DNA of 64,000 bases from Paenibacillus sp. FSL R7-0345 (GCF_038595055.1 NZ_CP152002.1:1718501-1782500), one strand, 5' to 3'. Numbered from the stretch's first letter, positions 1-9,917 are shown. Program-made: numbers and translations. The notes: generated by a model from the sequence alone, not told the origin.

Positions 1-381
1 GGAGAACCAGTCTGCATGTTCATCTGCGAAACAATCACATATATCCCCAGCCTGCGGAAAAGCATCCCGGAGCCCGGACACATAAGTCACCGGAAACAGG
101 CAGTTATACACAATCAGCGGACGGTCCTTCTTGGTTGTTCTGGGCCGGAACACGTGGCTGCGTCCGACGGGAATAAAGAACAGGGTGCCATGCTCCACCG
201 GCAGCGCCTCATCATCAATATAGTGAACCCCCGAGCCTTCACTGACATACGTAATCTCGACGAACTCATGGGAGTGCTCGTGCAGCTCGAAATTTTCGTA
301 AGCACGGTTCACATAGACGGGAGTATCCGGTCCAAAAAATTCCTCGCCCGACATGACGAAGCTGCTGCGTCTAACCGTCAT
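1..381 (-). CDS. AraC-family regulator, N-terminal part (cut by window edge)
   Basis: The reverse strand is open for 127 codons from an ATG at 381 to the window edge, so the C-terminus is missing. The visible part is a cupin-like sugar-sensing domain of AraC regulators: a His-rich HEHSHEFVEITYV strand near residues 34-46, then GSGVHYIDDE and a hydrophobic LFFIPVGRSHVF stretch. The DNA-binding helix-turn-helix half would lie outside the window. A good ribosome site (AAGGGGTGG) lies 6-14 bases upstream. It is divergent from the GH78 rhamnosidase across 209 bp, so it probably controls that gene, perhaps in response to rhamnose or a rhamnoside. The family is clear; the ligand is inference. Confidence 0.8.
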   Translation of the reverse strand, partial: MTVRRSSFVMSGEEFFGPDTPVYVNRAYENFELHEHSHEFVEITYVSEGSGVHYIDDEALPVEHGTLFFIPVGRSHVFRPRTTKKDRPLIVYNCLFPVTYVSGLRDAFPQAGDICDCFADEHADWFS

Positions 382-590
382 TTATAGGCCACCCCTTTAC
401 AAAGTTGTTCACCTGATTTCATCCTACGCATTCAGGCTGTGAATGTCCAGATACCCCTATAATAATGTCCGGAACAGCCCCCATAAGCCAGTAGTCTGCC
501 CCGTACAATAGACGTAGAAATGCCGGAAACGGAAGAAACAGGAACGGGACCGGTCTGAGGACTACATCTTATTTTTAAGGAGCGGCTTAA

Positions 591-3272
591 ATGAATGAAT
601 GTAAAGTGTTAAACCTGGCGGTGAACTACAGAACAAATCCCCTGGGAACCGATGATCCAAGCCCGCGGCTCAGCTGGCAGACCCGTGCAGACACAAGAGG
701 CTTCCTGCAGTCCGCTTATCAAATTCAAGTAGGCCGGAATCCGTCCTTTGCAGCAGAAGAAGAGCTCGAATGGGATACCGGAAAAGTTACATCAGATTCC
801 AGTGTGCACATAGACTACCAGGGGAAGACCCTGCTTCCGCGCACCCGCTATTCCTTCAGAGTCCGGGTATGGGATTCAGGGGATAACGTCTCAGCCTGGA
901 GCGGACCGGCACACTGGGAAACCGCACTGCTCTCACAGCAAAATTGGCAGGCAAGCTGGATAACGGCATCATCTTCCGGGCAGTCCGCACAGAGCAGCAA
1001 CGACCCGTGTGATTACTTCCGGACAGAATTTGAGCTTCCCGCCGGGACAGTCTCAGCACGGATCTATGCAACTTCTCTCGGCTTATACCGCATATATGTA
1101 AACGGTTCACCGGCGGATGACACGCTCTTCAATCCCGGCTGGACGAGCTACAACAAACGGCTGCAGTACCAGACCTATGATGTGACACAGATGCTCACAG
1201 CAGGCAGTAATGCGCTGGGCTGTATTGCCGGCAACGGTTGGTATAAAGGGTTTTTGTCCTGGGACGGAAGCAAAAACCATTACGGCGAACAGCGTGCTGT
1301 ACTTATTCAGCTGCATATTACGCTTGCCGACGGGACCGAACAGGTCATTGTCACAGACGGCAGCTGGCGGACTTCATCCGGCCCGCTGCTGATGTCAGAG
1401 CTGTATCACGGCGAGACCTATGATGCGCGGCTTGAGCTGGACGGATGGTTTTCTCCGGGCTTTGCGGATCAGAAGTGGAAGCCTGCGGCCCTCACGGATG
1501 CTCCGCCTCCGCTGCTGGTCGCCCAGGAGAATGAGCCGTCCCGGATTGTTGAGACTATCGAGCCGATCGCAGTCATAAGCACACCGGACGGCGGTACTGT
1601 ACTGGATATGGGCCAGAATATGGTCGGCTGGGTCAGATTTACGGTGAATGCTGAAGCCGGAACAGAAATTATACTGCAGCATGCCGAGGTGCTGGACCGG
1701 GACGGCAATTTTTATACGGGGAATTTGCGTTCCGCGCAGCAGACGGTGACATATATCTGCCGGGGCGGAGGCCCCGAGACCTTTGAGCCGCATTTTACCT
1801 TCCAGGGCTTCCGCTATGTGCAAGTAACAGGTGTGCCGCACGATCAGCTATTGGAACCATTCACCGGCTGCGTTATTCATTCAGACCTGGAGCATACCGG
1901 CAGCTTCAGCTGCTCGGATGAGCTGGTGAACCAGCTGCAGCATAACATTTTGTGGGGGCAAAAAGGGAACTTCCTCGATGTTCCGACCGACTGCCCGCAG
2001 CGTGACGAAAGGCTCGGCTGGACAGGGGATGCCCAGGTGTTCATCCGGACGGCTGCTTTTAATATGAATGTGGTGCCTTTTTTCGAAAAATGGTTAAGAG
2101 ACCTGGCTGCGGACCAGGAGGCGGACGGCCGAGTGCCGCATGTCATTCCTGACATTCCAACAGCAGGGTACGGTTCTTCGGCCTGGGGGGATGCCGCCGT
2201 CATTTGTCCCTGGACGCTTTACCAATGCTACGGAGACGTCCGCATCCTGAAGGAGCAGTATCCGAGCATGAAAGCTTGGGTCGAATACATCCGGGCCCAG
2301 GGTGAGCATGAATTTCTGTGGAATACCGGCCATCACTTCGGCGACTGGCTGGGTCTCGATGCCAAGGAGAACAGTTATATCGGGGCAACGCCGAAGGATC
2401 TGATTGCGACCGCTTTTTTTGCCTATTCAACAGAGCTTCTGGTCAAAACTGCAGAGATCATCGGACAGCAAGAGGAAGCCGGGAAATACCGCGAGCTGCA
2501 CAGCAATATTATCCGCGCTTTCCGGGAAGAGTTCGTTACGCCAAGCGGACGGGTAGCCTCGCCGACACAAACGGCCTATGCTGTAGCGCTGATGTTCGAT
2601 CTTTTGGAGGAAAAGGACCGTCCGCGTACGGCCGCGATGCTGGCTGATCATGTAAAAGAAAACGGAACGCATCTGACGACCGGATTTGTGGGAACGCCTT
2701 ATTTATGTCTTGTGCTGTCCCGCTTCGGATATACCGGGCTGGCCTATGAGCTGGTGCTGCAAAAAGAATACCCTTCCTGGCTCTATTCCGTCCTTCAGGG
2801 CGCGACAACGATCTGGGAGCACTGGGACGGAATCAAGCCGGATGGCTCCTTCTGGAGTGACGATATGAACTCTTACAACCATTATGCCTACGGGGCTGTC
2901 GGTGACTGGATGTACCGGGTTGCCGCAGGAATTGAGCTTATCGAGCCGGGCTACAAAAAAATCCGCATCCAGCCGCAGCCGGGCGGACAGCTAACTTGGG
3001 CGGAAGCCTCCTACAGCTCAGTCTACGGGGTAATCAAATCTGCCTGGAGCAAACAGCCGGATGGTACATTGGAGCTGAGTGTTGTCATCCCGGCCAATAC
3101 TACGGCCGAGCTCATTCTGCCGGACGGGCAGCAGGGGGAGATTAGGGAGAGCGGGGAGGCGCTGGAGCATACAGCGGGAGTATTATCTGTGGAAAAAAAT
3201 ACAGCCGGCCGAAAGCTGACGCTGGGATCGGGAAGTTACCGGTTCACGGTTGCTGCGGAGCAGCAGGCTTGA
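591..3272 (+). CDS. GH78 alpha-L-rhamnosidase
   Basis: An 893-residue protein that should remove terminal alpha-L-rhamnose from rhamnogalacturonan fragments or plant glycosides. Its N-terminus (PLGTDDPSPRLSWQ) and the order of beta-sandwich domains followed by an (alpha/alpha)6 barrel are those of bacterial GH78 enzymes. The family signature with the acidic catalytic cluster is at residues 463-480 (DVPTDCPQRDERLGWTGD), and GDWLGLD follows later in the barrel. There is no signal peptide, so it is cytoplasmic and acts on imported oligosaccharides. AAGGAG lies 8 bases before the ATG. It is a single-gene unit ending at the hairpin at 3331-3380, next to an AraC gene on the other strand. Confidence 0.93.
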   Translation: MNECKVLNLAVNYRTNPLGTDDPSPRLSWQTRADTRGFLQSAYQIQVGRNPSFAAEEELEWDTGKVTSDSSVHIDYQGKTLLPRTRYSFRVRVWDSGDNVSAWSGPAHWETALLSQQNWQASWITASSSGQSAQSSNDPCDYFRTEFELPAGTVSARIYATSLGLYRIYVNGSPADDTLFNPGWTSYNKRLQYQTYDVTQMLTAGSNALGCIAGNGWYKGFLSWDGSKNHYGEQRAVLIQLHITLADGTEQVIVTDGSWRTSSGPLLMSELYHGETYDARLELDGWFSPGFADQKWKPAALTDAPPPLLVAQENEPSRIVETIEPIAVISTPDGGTVLDMGQNMVGWVRFTVNAEAGTEIILQHAEVLDRDGNFYTGNLRSAQQTVTYICRGGGPETFEPHFTFQGFRYVQVTGVPHDQLLEPFTGCVIHSDLEHTGSFSCSDELVNQLQHNILWGQKGNFLDVPTDCPQRDERLGWTGDAQVFIRTAAFNMNVVPFFEKWLRDLAADQEADGRVPHVIPDIPTAGYGSSAWGDAAVICPWTLYQCYGDVRILKEQYPSMKAWVEYIRAQGEHEFLWNTGHHFGDWLGLDAKENSYIGATPKDLIATAFFAYSTELLVKTAEIIGQQEEAGKYRELHSNIIRAFREEFVTPSGRVASPTQTAYAVALMFDLLEEKDRPRTAAMLADHVKENGTHLTTGFVGTPYLCLVLSRFGYTGLAYELVLQKEYPSWLYSVLQGATTIWEHWDGIKPDGSFWSDDMNSYNHYAYGAVGDWMYRVAAGIELIEPGYKKIRIQPQPGGQLTWAEASYSSVYGVIKSAWSKQPDGTLELSVVIPANTTAELILPDGQQGEIRESGEALEHTAGVLSVEKNTAGRKLTLGSGSYRFTVAAEQQA

Positions 3273-3330
3273 CAGCTGAGGTAAGTGGTTTTCATCAGAA
3301 AGCAGAGTAATAGATTGACTCTGTAAAAAG

Positions 3331-3380
3331 AAAAAGCGGCAGTAAAGGACGGGAAATCCAGTCCTTTACTGCCGCTTTTT
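3331..3380. terminator. Bidirectional rho-independent terminator
   Basis: A perfect 20-bp stem (3331-3350 with 3361-3380) encloses a 10-base loop, with an A-run on one side and a T-run on the other. It can end both the GH78 transcript and the converging small gene at 3432. Confidence 0.9.
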
Positions 3381-3431
3381 TGATTGAGCCTCAGTTTCCC
3401 TTTACTAAACACGAAAGCTTCCTGCCGGGCT

Positions 3432-4013
3432 TTAAACTTTAATTACATTTTTGTGGAAGTTATCGTCCCTGTCGAGAGATTCAGCTGAGATCCAGGCATA
3501 GTTGAAAATACCAAGCTTCTCAGCAACCTGATAGGCACCTGGGCTCTCCATAGCGAAGATAACCTCGGGATCTTTTGTGAACAGGACCTCCAAGTCAGAT
3601 GAAGAATTGCCAGCGTCTTCGACTAGTTTTTTGACTACATCCAGGTCGGAAATTTCGTCAGAAGGAGCACTTATTTCCCCTTCACCAAACATCTCAGCTA
3701 ACTCCTCTTCATCGAATTCAAAATCCTCGATATCTGATTCGTCCCAGGAACAGTCAAATTTAAAAATAAGAGCAGACTGCTTGAAAATGGACAGATTCCA
3801 TCCGTGGTCCTCGGCGTACACATAATGGACAAGCAGATCTTTATTGGATTCAACAATAGAGTCTGATGGTCTGAATTCATCTCCCGAGATTACGAACGTA
3901 GTCCAACGGTTGTCATCCTCAAATACATAACCCTGTTCACCTGCACGGTTGATGAGTTCAATTGCTTTTTCTTTGCTGCCCAACAAATGATAGCTTTGAC
4001 TAAATTCGCTCAT
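3432..4013 (-). CDS. Acidic hypothetical protein, 193 aa
   Basis: I do not recognise a family. The protein has no signal peptide or membrane segment and is notably acidic, with clusters such as DESDIEDFEFDEEELAEMF in the middle. The N-terminal third (KEKAIELINRAGEQGYVFED) looks like a helix-strand element, and the C-terminus has short hydrophobic strands. The start is the ATG at 4013, preceded by TGAGGAGCAA. It converges on the GH78 gene and shares its terminator. It sits with other non-sugar genes, so a role in polysaccharide use is not suggested by context. Immunity or stress-type small proteins can look like this, but that is only a guess. Confidence 0.7.
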   Translation of the reverse strand: MSEFSQSYHLLGSKEKAIELINRAGEQGYVFEDDNRWTTFVISGDEFRPSDSIVESNKDLLVHYVYAEDHGWNLSIFKQSALIFKFDCSWDESDIEDFEFDEEELAEMFGEGEISAPSDEISDLDVVKKLVEDAGNSSSDLEVLFTKDPEVIFAMESPGAYQVAEKLGIFNYAWISAESLDRDDNFHKNVIKV

Positions 4014-4135
4014 TTCGGTTGCTCCTCAGAATAGGATGGACATTAGGTAATATGCAGATCATTCCCCGAGTTAATAATAACTGGAGGCTTCTATCTTCTC
4101 AACTTTTCGTGTCCGTATTCAGCTACTATCAACCG

Positions 4136-4693
4136 TCACAACTCAAACCGCTCTTTAATTCTCAGCGCCACCTCAGCAGCAGACAGGTTTGTGTTGTTGA
4201 TTCTTATATAATGTTCTCTCGTAATTTCACCCTCATGTGAATTCAGCCGGTGCTGCTCCATCGTCTGCAGCAGATTCTGCTCCGAGCGGGCGACATCCCG
4301 TTTGGTGGGTTTATGTTCAAGCCGGTGCGGGGTTTTGTTCCGTTCAAGCCGCTCCTCAAGTGCGGTCTCAAGCTCAACCAGATAGACCTCGCCGCCCCGG
4401 TCTTCGATGATTTTACAGACGGCTTCAATGTAATCCCGGTCATTCTGCAGATCAAAGGCCCATACATAGGTGAAAATCATTCCATACATCCCGCTGCCGG
4501 CAGCCGTCTCGAATATGTCCTGGCGGAACTTAGTGACGAGCTCCCACATCTCCCCGCTGAAGCCGAAAAAAGGAGCCAGCAGCTCAATCGTCATATGGTT
4601 GTGAAACAGCTTCAGTTCCGTGAGCTTTTCCAGCTCATGCCCGATCGTCATTTTACCGGATGCCTGCGGGCCAAATATAATGATCAGCTTCAT
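4136..4693 (-). CDS. P-loop NTPase, shikimate-kinase-like small-molecule kinase
   Basis: A 185-residue protein of the AAA_33/nucleoside-kinase-like type. The N-terminus MKLIIIFGPQASGKMT holds a Walker A loop (GPQASGKM, residues 8-15). The strand-loop-helix after it contains FHNHMTIELL, where small-molecule kinases bind substrate. A lid-like basic segment (ERNKTPHRLEHKPTKRD) lies near residues 117-133. It probably phosphorylates a small metabolite, which cannot be named from sequence. The ribosome site GGGGGAG lies 6-12 bases upstream of the ATG. It runs in the same direction as the hypothetical gene at 3432 but with 122 bp between them, so co-transcription is possible, not certain. Confidence 0.8.
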   Translation of the reverse strand: MKLIIIFGPQASGKMTIGHELEKLTELKLFHNHMTIELLAPFFGFSGEMWELVTKFRQDIFETAAGSGMYGMIFTYVWAFDLQNDRDYIEAVCKIIEDRGGEVYLVELETALEERLERNKTPHRLEHKPTKRDVARSEQNLLQTMEQHRLNSHEGEITREHYIRINNTNLSAAEVALRIKERFEL

Positions 4694-4828
4694 GATCTAA
4701 CTCCCCCTGTGAGCATATAGCTTCATCATAGCATAAGTAAAATAACCGGTCTGTACCATTTAATCGGCTCTTTATAGGGTAATGAACAGTAAGCTGGAGT
4801 GATTACACTTGAACAAGGGGGCTACAAT

Positions 4829-5047
4829 ATGCTTATTCTGAGAATTCTGGCCGGATTAGCGCTGTTCATTCTTGGGCTTCTATATATTGTGCAGAGCAAA
4901 GTGACTGTAAATATTACTACACCTAACAAGGTTGAGACCAAAAAGTATACCAAAGGCGTCCCGCTGATTTTATCCAGAATCGCCGGCGCAGCCATGATGA
5001 TTATTGGCGTGCTGATCTGGGTTTTCGGGTTCCCGCATTTTTCCTGA
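4829..5047 (+). CDS. Small two-helix membrane protein, 72 aa
   Basis: I place the start at the ATG at 4829 and not at an in-frame GTG at 4799, because AAGGGGG sits 8 bases before the ATG. The product has two hydrophobic helices, LILRILAGLALFILGLLYIV (residues 2-21) and ILSRIAGAAMMIIGVLIWVFG (near 47-67). They are joined by a polar loop containing VETKKYTKG. No known family is evident. A short membrane protein of this kind could be an accessory or stress protein. No terminator is visible before the GH95 gene 117 bp downstream, so read-through is possible. Confidence 0.65.
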   Translation: MLILRILAGLALFILGLLYIVQSKVTVNITTPNKVETKKYTKGVPLILSRIAGAAMMIIGVLIWVFGFPHFS

Positions 5048-5164
5048 CAGATGATAGTTTTATCCAAAAGAAAGATAAGATCAGACATTCATCCGGCTGC
5101 CCGGGATTGCTAGGATTAGAAGGAACGTGCACACATCAACCGGATCAATGGAGGTCACTAAATC

Positions 5165-7558
5165 GTGAATATACAATTTTCTACGCCTGCCGTCTATTGG
5201 ACAGAGGCGCTGCCTGCAGGAAACGGTAATCTTGGCGCAATGGTATTTGGCGGGATTGAGAAGGAACGGATTGCCCTGAATGAAGATACCTTATGGTCAG
5301 GTTATCCCCGTGAATGGAACAATCCGGGGGCAAAGGAGGTCTTGCCGGAGATAAGATCCTTAATCGCGGAAGGGCGCTATGAGGAGGCGGACCAGCTCTG
5401 CCGGAAAATGCTCGGTCCCTATACGCAGTCTTATCTGCCGCTGGGGGACCTCAATATAACAATGGAGCACGGGCAATCTGCTGAGCGGGGCAGCTACAGC
5501 CGGAAGCTGGAGCTTTCATCCGGTATGGTCAGCACGCAATACACTATTGGCGGTGTACGATATACACGCGAGGTGTTTGTGTCGTACCCTGATCAGGTCA
5601 TAGCCGTAAGGATGACGGCCAGCCGGGAAGGGACGCTGAGCTTCCGCGCCAGACTGGACAGTCCGCTCCGCCATAAATTCCGGCTGGAGCAGGGGCACCT
5701 TACTATTTACGGCCATGCCCCTGAACATGTAGATCCGAATTATTACGCGTCTGCCGAACCCATCCGTTACGGGGAGCCGCAGACCTCCCGGGGGCTGCGG
5801 TTTCAGGGAAGGCTGGCGGCAAGCCATACAGGCGGAAGCCTGCACGCAGGAGCGGAGGGGCTGCATATCACGGGTGCAACCTCGGCCACCCTGTATTTCA
5901 GTGCAGCGACAAGCTTTGACCCGCTGCTCCGGGTCAGCAGTCCGGACCGGATTCCTGAGGAGGTGACGGCCCGGATCATTGAGGCCGTTAGCAGTAAGGA
6001 ATACGCTGCGGTCCGGGAGGCACATCTGCAGGATCACCGCTCACTGTTTGACCGGGTGAAGCTGCACCTGGGGACAAGCAAGGCTCCTGCAGATCTGCCG
6101 ACCGATCAGCGTATTGCTGAGTACGGAAGCAGTGATCCCGGGCTGGTGGAGCTGCTGTTTCATTACGGCAGATATCTGCTTATCGCCAGCTCGCGGCCGG
6201 GAACCCAGCCTGCCAACCTGCAGGGAATCTGGAACCAGGAGACCCGGGCTCCCTGGAGCTCCAATTATACGCTGAACATTAATGCGGAAATGAATTACTG
6301 GCCTGCGGAAGTGTGCAACCTGGCTGAGCTGCATGAACCGTTCATCGGCTACATCGGCAGCCTGGCCGTTAACGGCCGGAAGACGGCCGAGGTGAATTAC
6401 GGCGCCAGAGGCTGGGTCGCCCATCATAATTCCGACCTGTGGGCCCAGACAGGGCCAGCCGGTGCTTATGGTGACGGCGATCCCATATGGGCGTTCTGGC
6501 CTATGGGCGCTGTGTGGCTGACACAGCATTTGTGGGAGCATTATCTTTTTAGCGGAGATGAGGTTTTCCTGCGTGAGACCGCTTATCCGGTAATGAAGGA
6601 TGCGGCGCTGTTCTGTCTGGACTGGCTGATCAAAAATGAGGACGGGGAATGGATTACTGCACCGTCCACCTCACCGGAGCATAAGTTTAATGCCGGAGGG
6701 GGGCTGCATGCTGTCACTGCGGCAGCCGCAATGGATCTGTCGCTGATTGCTGAATTGTTTGATAATTGCATGGAATCGGCCAAGCTGCTGCAGACGGATG
6801 AGGAATTCGCCAGTTTACTGGGAAGTACGAAGGAACGTCTGCAGCCTCTGCGCATCGGCCGGCAGGGCAGGCTGCAGGAATGGTCAGAGGATTATCCGGA
6901 GCAGGATGTCCATCACCGCCACGTTTCCCATCTGATCGGTGTCTATCCGGGCCGGCTGATCTCGGAGAAGTCGGCTCCTGAGCTGTTCCAGGCAGCCAGA
7001 ACCGCGCTGGAGATCCGGGGGGACGGCGGAACCGGCTGGAGCCTGGGCTGGAAAATCAGCCTGTGGGCCCGGTTTAAGGACGGTAACCGGGCAGAGCGGC
7101 TCATTTCCAACCTGCTGACTCTGGTCAGGGAGAATGAGACTGCCCGTAACCGGGCCGCGGAAGGCGGTGTTTACGCTAATCTGTTCGATGCCCACCCGCC
7201 GTTTCAGATTGACGGTAATTTCGCCGCCACCTCGGGCATTGCAGAAATGCTGCTCCAGTCCCATCAGGGATTCATGGAGCTGCTGCCGGCCCTGCCGGAC
7301 TCCTGGCCGGAAGGCTATGTAGCGGGACTAAGGGCCAGAGGCGGCTATGAAGTGGACATAGACTGGAGCAACGGCAGCTTGTCAGGCGCGGTTATTAGAG
7401 CTTCACGCACACAAACCTGCAAAGTGCTGGCTGGCCGGAAGATTCAGATTAGAGAAGCTGGAGCCCAAGCAGAGAATCATACAGTTACTGTATCGGACGG
7501 GATTGCCGAATTCCCGGTGGAAGCCGGCAAAAGCTATACCCTTACAGTCATTAAATAG
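5165..7558 (+). CDS. GH95 alpha-L-fucosidase / alpha-L-galactosidase
   Basis: A 797-residue glycosidase with the GH95 hallmark N-terminus (EALPAGNGNLGAMVFGG, then LNEDTLWSGYP). The inverting catalytic set known from bifidobacterial AfcA is present: the NIN asparagines at N371 and N373, the acid in TSPEH at E505, and the aspartate in QIDGNFAATSG at D683. Members release alpha-1,2-linked L-fucose or L-galactose, for instance from xyloglucan or pectin side chains. There is no export signal, so it acts inside the cell. The start is GTG, with GGAGGT 9 bases upstream. It is transcribed toward an AraC gene and both end at the same hairpin. Confidence 0.92.
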   Translation: MNIQFSTPAVYWTEALPAGNGNLGAMVFGGIEKERIALNEDTLWSGYPREWNNPGAKEVLPEIRSLIAEGRYEEADQLCRKMLGPYTQSYLPLGDLNITMEHGQSAERGSYSRKLELSSGMVSTQYTIGGVRYTREVFVSYPDQVIAVRMTASREGTLSFRARLDSPLRHKFRLEQGHLTIYGHAPEHVDPNYYASAEPIRYGEPQTSRGLRFQGRLAASHTGGSLHAGAEGLHITGATSATLYFSAATSFDPLLRVSSPDRIPEEVTARIIEAVSSKEYAAVREAHLQDHRSLFDRVKLHLGTSKAPADLPTDQRIAEYGSSDPGLVELLFHYGRYLLIASSRPGTQPANLQGIWNQETRAPWSSNYTLNINAEMNYWPAEVCNLAELHEPFIGYIGSLAVNGRKTAEVNYGARGWVAHHNSDLWAQTGPAGAYGDGDPIWAFWPMGAVWLTQHLWEHYLFSGDEVFLRETAYPVMKDAALFCLDWLIKNEDGEWITAPSTSPEHKFNAGGGLHAVTAAAAMDLSLIAELFDNCMESAKLLQTDEEFASLLGSTKERLQPLRIGRQGRLQEWSEDYPEQDVHHRHVSHLIGVYPGRLISEKSAPELFQAARTALEIRGDGGTGWSLGWKISLWARFKDGNRAERLISNLLTLVRENETARNRAAEGGVYANLFDAHPPFQIDGNFAATSGIAEMLLQSHQGFMELLPALPDSWPEGYVAGLRARGGYEVDIDWSNGSLSGAVIRASRTQTCKVLAGRKIQIREAGAQAENHTVTVSDGIAEFPVEAGKSYTLTVIK

Positions 7559-7568
7559 CCTGTTCAAC

Positions 7569-7598
7569 CCAAAAAACCTCATTGTTGAGGTTTTTTGG
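7569..7598. terminator. Bidirectional terminator embedded in the AraC coding end
   Basis: A 13-bp stem (7569-7581 with 7586-7598) with a four-base loop carries A-runs and T-runs on its two sides. The last codons and stop of the reverse-strand AraC gene (stop at 7579-7581) are inside the stem, so one hairpin serves both converging genes. Confidence 0.88.
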
Positions 7599-8439
7599 CG
7601 TTTACCGGCAGCTGCTCCGCGCTGAAGGTCAGCCGGTAGGCGGACGGCGAGAAGCCGGTGTTTGCCTTAAATGTCCTCGATAAATAGGAAATATCGGGTA
7701 TTCCTACCCGGTCACCGATTTCCGCCAGCAGAAGATTCGTGGTCACAAGCAGCAGCTTGGCTTCCTCGAGTCTTTTTTTATTGATGTATTGGATCGGAGA
7801 GGTCCCGAACTGCCTTTTGAAGACACGGATAAAATAATTGGGCTGCAGGTGTGCAAGCTCCGCCAGCTCTTCAATGGTCAAATTCCGGTGGTAGCAGCGC
7901 TGGATATGCGTGATTACCTGCTGAAGCGGTTCAGAGACCGCTGCCGGCTTCAGCCCCTCCTGAGTTACCGCACTCTTTTCCAGATAGTAGGCTATCAGCT
8001 TGAGCATGGCGGATTTAACGAGCAGCGGCCCCGTGACCGAAGGGTCTTCATGGTATTTCAGCAATTCGCGGAATAGCTCTGCAGCCCAGCCGTCATGCTC
8101 CGCATTGATCCATAGCGGCGTCTGCAGCAGATCAAACAGATTACGCTCCCCGATCCGTGCCGTAAAATGGCACCAGTACTTCGTGTACCTGGGACCGGAG
8201 GTATAAGAGAAGGACTGCTCGACGCCCTGCGGCATCAGGAACCATTCCCCGGGCCGGGGAGTGTACTCCGTATCACCGATTTTCAGCCAGCCTTCGCCGT
8301 CGCAGATCAGGTAAAACTTATTATAGTCAGGTGTATAATCCAGCTCCCGCCAGTCTGTCCACACCTGATTGTACCCTGCGGCCGTTACTCGCACCTCCAG
8401 GTTTTCCATGTACATCCGGGTTAATTGCTGATAGTTCAC
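7579..8439 (-). CDS. AraC-family transcriptional regulator
   Basis: A 286-residue one-component regulator. Residues 1-150 are the sensing half with a cupin pattern (YLICDGEGWLKIGDTEY, then PGEWFLMPQG). Residues 180-275 contain the paired helix-turn-helix units (LTIEELAELAHLQPNYFIRVF and LLAEIGDRVGIPDISYLSRTF) ending in the family signature NTGFSPSAYR. The start is GTG at 8439 with GGAGAG upstream; the internal Met10 or Met12 are alternatives. It converges on the GH95 gene, which it may control. Its own promoter faces the histidine kinase at 8721 across 281 bp. Confidence 0.9.
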   Translation of the reverse strand: MNYQQLTRMYMENLEVRVTAAGYNQVWTDWRELDYTPDYNKFYLICDGEGWLKIGDTEYTPRPGEWFLMPQGVEQSFSYTSGPRYTKYWCHFTARIGERNLFDLLQTPLWINAEHDGWAAELFRELLKYHEDPSVTGPLLVKSAMLKLIAYYLEKSAVTQEGLKPAAVSEPLQQVITHIQRCYHRNLTIEELAELAHLQPNYFIRVFKRQFGTSPIQYINKKRLEEAKLLLVTTNLLLAEIGDRVGIPDISYLSRTFKANTGFSPSAYRLTFSAEQLPVNAKKPQQ

Positions 8440-8622
8440 ATCTATACTCTCCGTTCCTAAGCAGTAGGTATCATGTCTTCTTTTATTATGATTTTAGCAT
8501 GCAGCGCCGGAATCCAGCCATTATTTGCAGAATAGGAAGAAAGTCCTTAAACTTTATTAAATCCAATATTTACAAAGCGGGCTGGTCAGCGTACAGTTCT
8601 GTTAGGGATTGTTTTATTTAGG

Positions 8623-8634
8623 TTAAGCGCTTAA
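8623..8634. promoter_or_regulatory. Palindrome upstream of histidine kinase, possible cre-like site
   Basis: TTAAGCGCTTAA is a perfect 12-bp palindrome in the space between the divergent AraC and kinase genes. Its GCGC core with flanking A and T resembles catabolite-control (CcpA) sites but fits the consensus only partly. A private operator is equally possible. Confidence 0.3.
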
Positions 8635-8720
8635 GCTATTTTCACGCCAGGATATTCGCTTCTATTCCTATAAATCAGGGTACAGGTTCTTAGGAGATTT
8701 TATAAAGGAGGATAGTAGTA

Positions 8721-9917
8721 ATGGTATACAGTGAAGATGAGTTACGTGCATCGTTGATTTGTGCAGTTCCCATCATTCTTGACAGGCATTATCAGTCCAT
8801 GATTATGAAAAATAACGAGTTTGCCTGGTTTATTGAAACACATAAGGAGTTGCTGGATTCAAGCTTTACTAAAATTTTATTACATATAGTAGAGGCCCTG
8901 TACATGAATGCTGAAGATTATGAGAGATATATGGATACGCTGAACCGGGAGGGTAAACAGCAGGGGATATACATTGCAGACATATTTGGTGAACACTTTG
9001 ATATTATGCTGGAGATGAGCAAGGATCTGAATCTGACAGCCCAGAACATTATGTTCCGGATTATCGAGGACCAGGTAGATGATTCAGAGAACAGGCTGCA
9101 TTTCAACGGACGTCTGATGGAATGCAACTGGGTCCGGTTTACCGGCTTCGCCCGAGGTTATTTATCAAATAAAAATGAGGTAATTGACAGCCTGCATGAA
9201 CAAAAGATTGCCGTAATGGGTCAGATGGCAGCCGGAATGGCGCATGAAATTCGTAACCCGCTCGCTTCTATTAAAGGCTTCGCCCAGCTTGTGAACAACC
9301 GGCTGAAGGAGCCGGAGATTAAGGCGGCAGAATTGCGTACTTACCTGGATATCACGATTAAAGAGATAGATAACCTTAACAAGCTGGTTACAGATTTTCT
9401 GGTTCTCTCCCGTAAGGGGGAAAGCGTGAAGGAAAGCGGCGAAATTTTCAACGTGATCGAGGTTATCCATAGAGTGAATAATATCGTGAACCAGCTTATC
9501 CTTAGTGATAATATTATTCTAAATGTGGATTGTTCTGCAGAGCAGGTACTGACACTGGGAAGCGCTTCTCAGCTGGAACAGGTCTTTCTGAATATTTTTA
9601 AGAACAGCATCGATGCTTTCACAGCTTTCAGTGGCAGAATTGATGTTACCATTACGACCCGGGCGGAGACAAACGAAATTATTCTGATTTTTGCCGATAA
9701 TGGTGCGGGGATTCCGAAGGATAGGCTAAACCGGATTTTTGATCCTTTCTTTACCACAAAGCAGAAGGGAACGGGTATCGGATTGTCGATCTGCAAACAG
9801 CTGATAGAAATGTACGGAGGGACGATCCGGGTAGATTCCGAGGTTCAGGTGGGAACCAGCGTTACGGTCACTCTGCCTTGGGTATGCGATGCGGTGTGTG
9901 TAGGCGATGGGATTTAG
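8721..9917 (+). CDS. Soluble sensor histidine kinase (HisKA + HATPase)
   Basis: A 398-residue cytoplasmic kinase without membrane helices. The first 160 residues are an all-helical sensory region that I cannot assign. The dimerisation domain carries the phosphorylatable histidine H175 in GMAHEIRNPLASIKGF. The ATPase domain has an N-box (FLNIFKNSIDAF), DNGAGIP, FDPFFTTK and GTGIGLSI. This layout matches kinases of the sporulation phosphorelay type in Bacillus and Paenibacillus, but no response regulator is adjacent, so the partner is unknown. A strong AAAGGAGG lies 9 bases before the ATG. It appears monocistronic, ending at the hairpin at 9935. Confidence 0.9.
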   Translation: MVYSEDELRASLICAVPIILDRHYQSMIMKNNEFAWFIETHKELLDSSFTKILLHIVEALYMNAEDYERYMDTLNREGKQQGIYIADIFGEHFDIMLEMSKDLNLTAQNIMFRIIEDQVDDSENRLHFNGRLMECNWVRFTGFARGYLSNKNEVIDSLHEQKIAVMGQMAAGMAHEIRNPLASIKGFAQLVNNRLKEPEIKAAELRTYLDITIKEIDNLNKLVTDFLVLSRKGESVKESGEIFNVIEVIHRVNNIVNQLILSDNIILNVDCSAEQVLTLGSASQLEQVFLNIFKNSIDAFTAFSGRIDVTITTRAETNEIILIFADNGAGIPKDRLNRIFDPFFTTKQKGTGIGLSICKQLIEMYGGTIRVDSEVQVGTSVTVTLPWVCDAVCVGDGI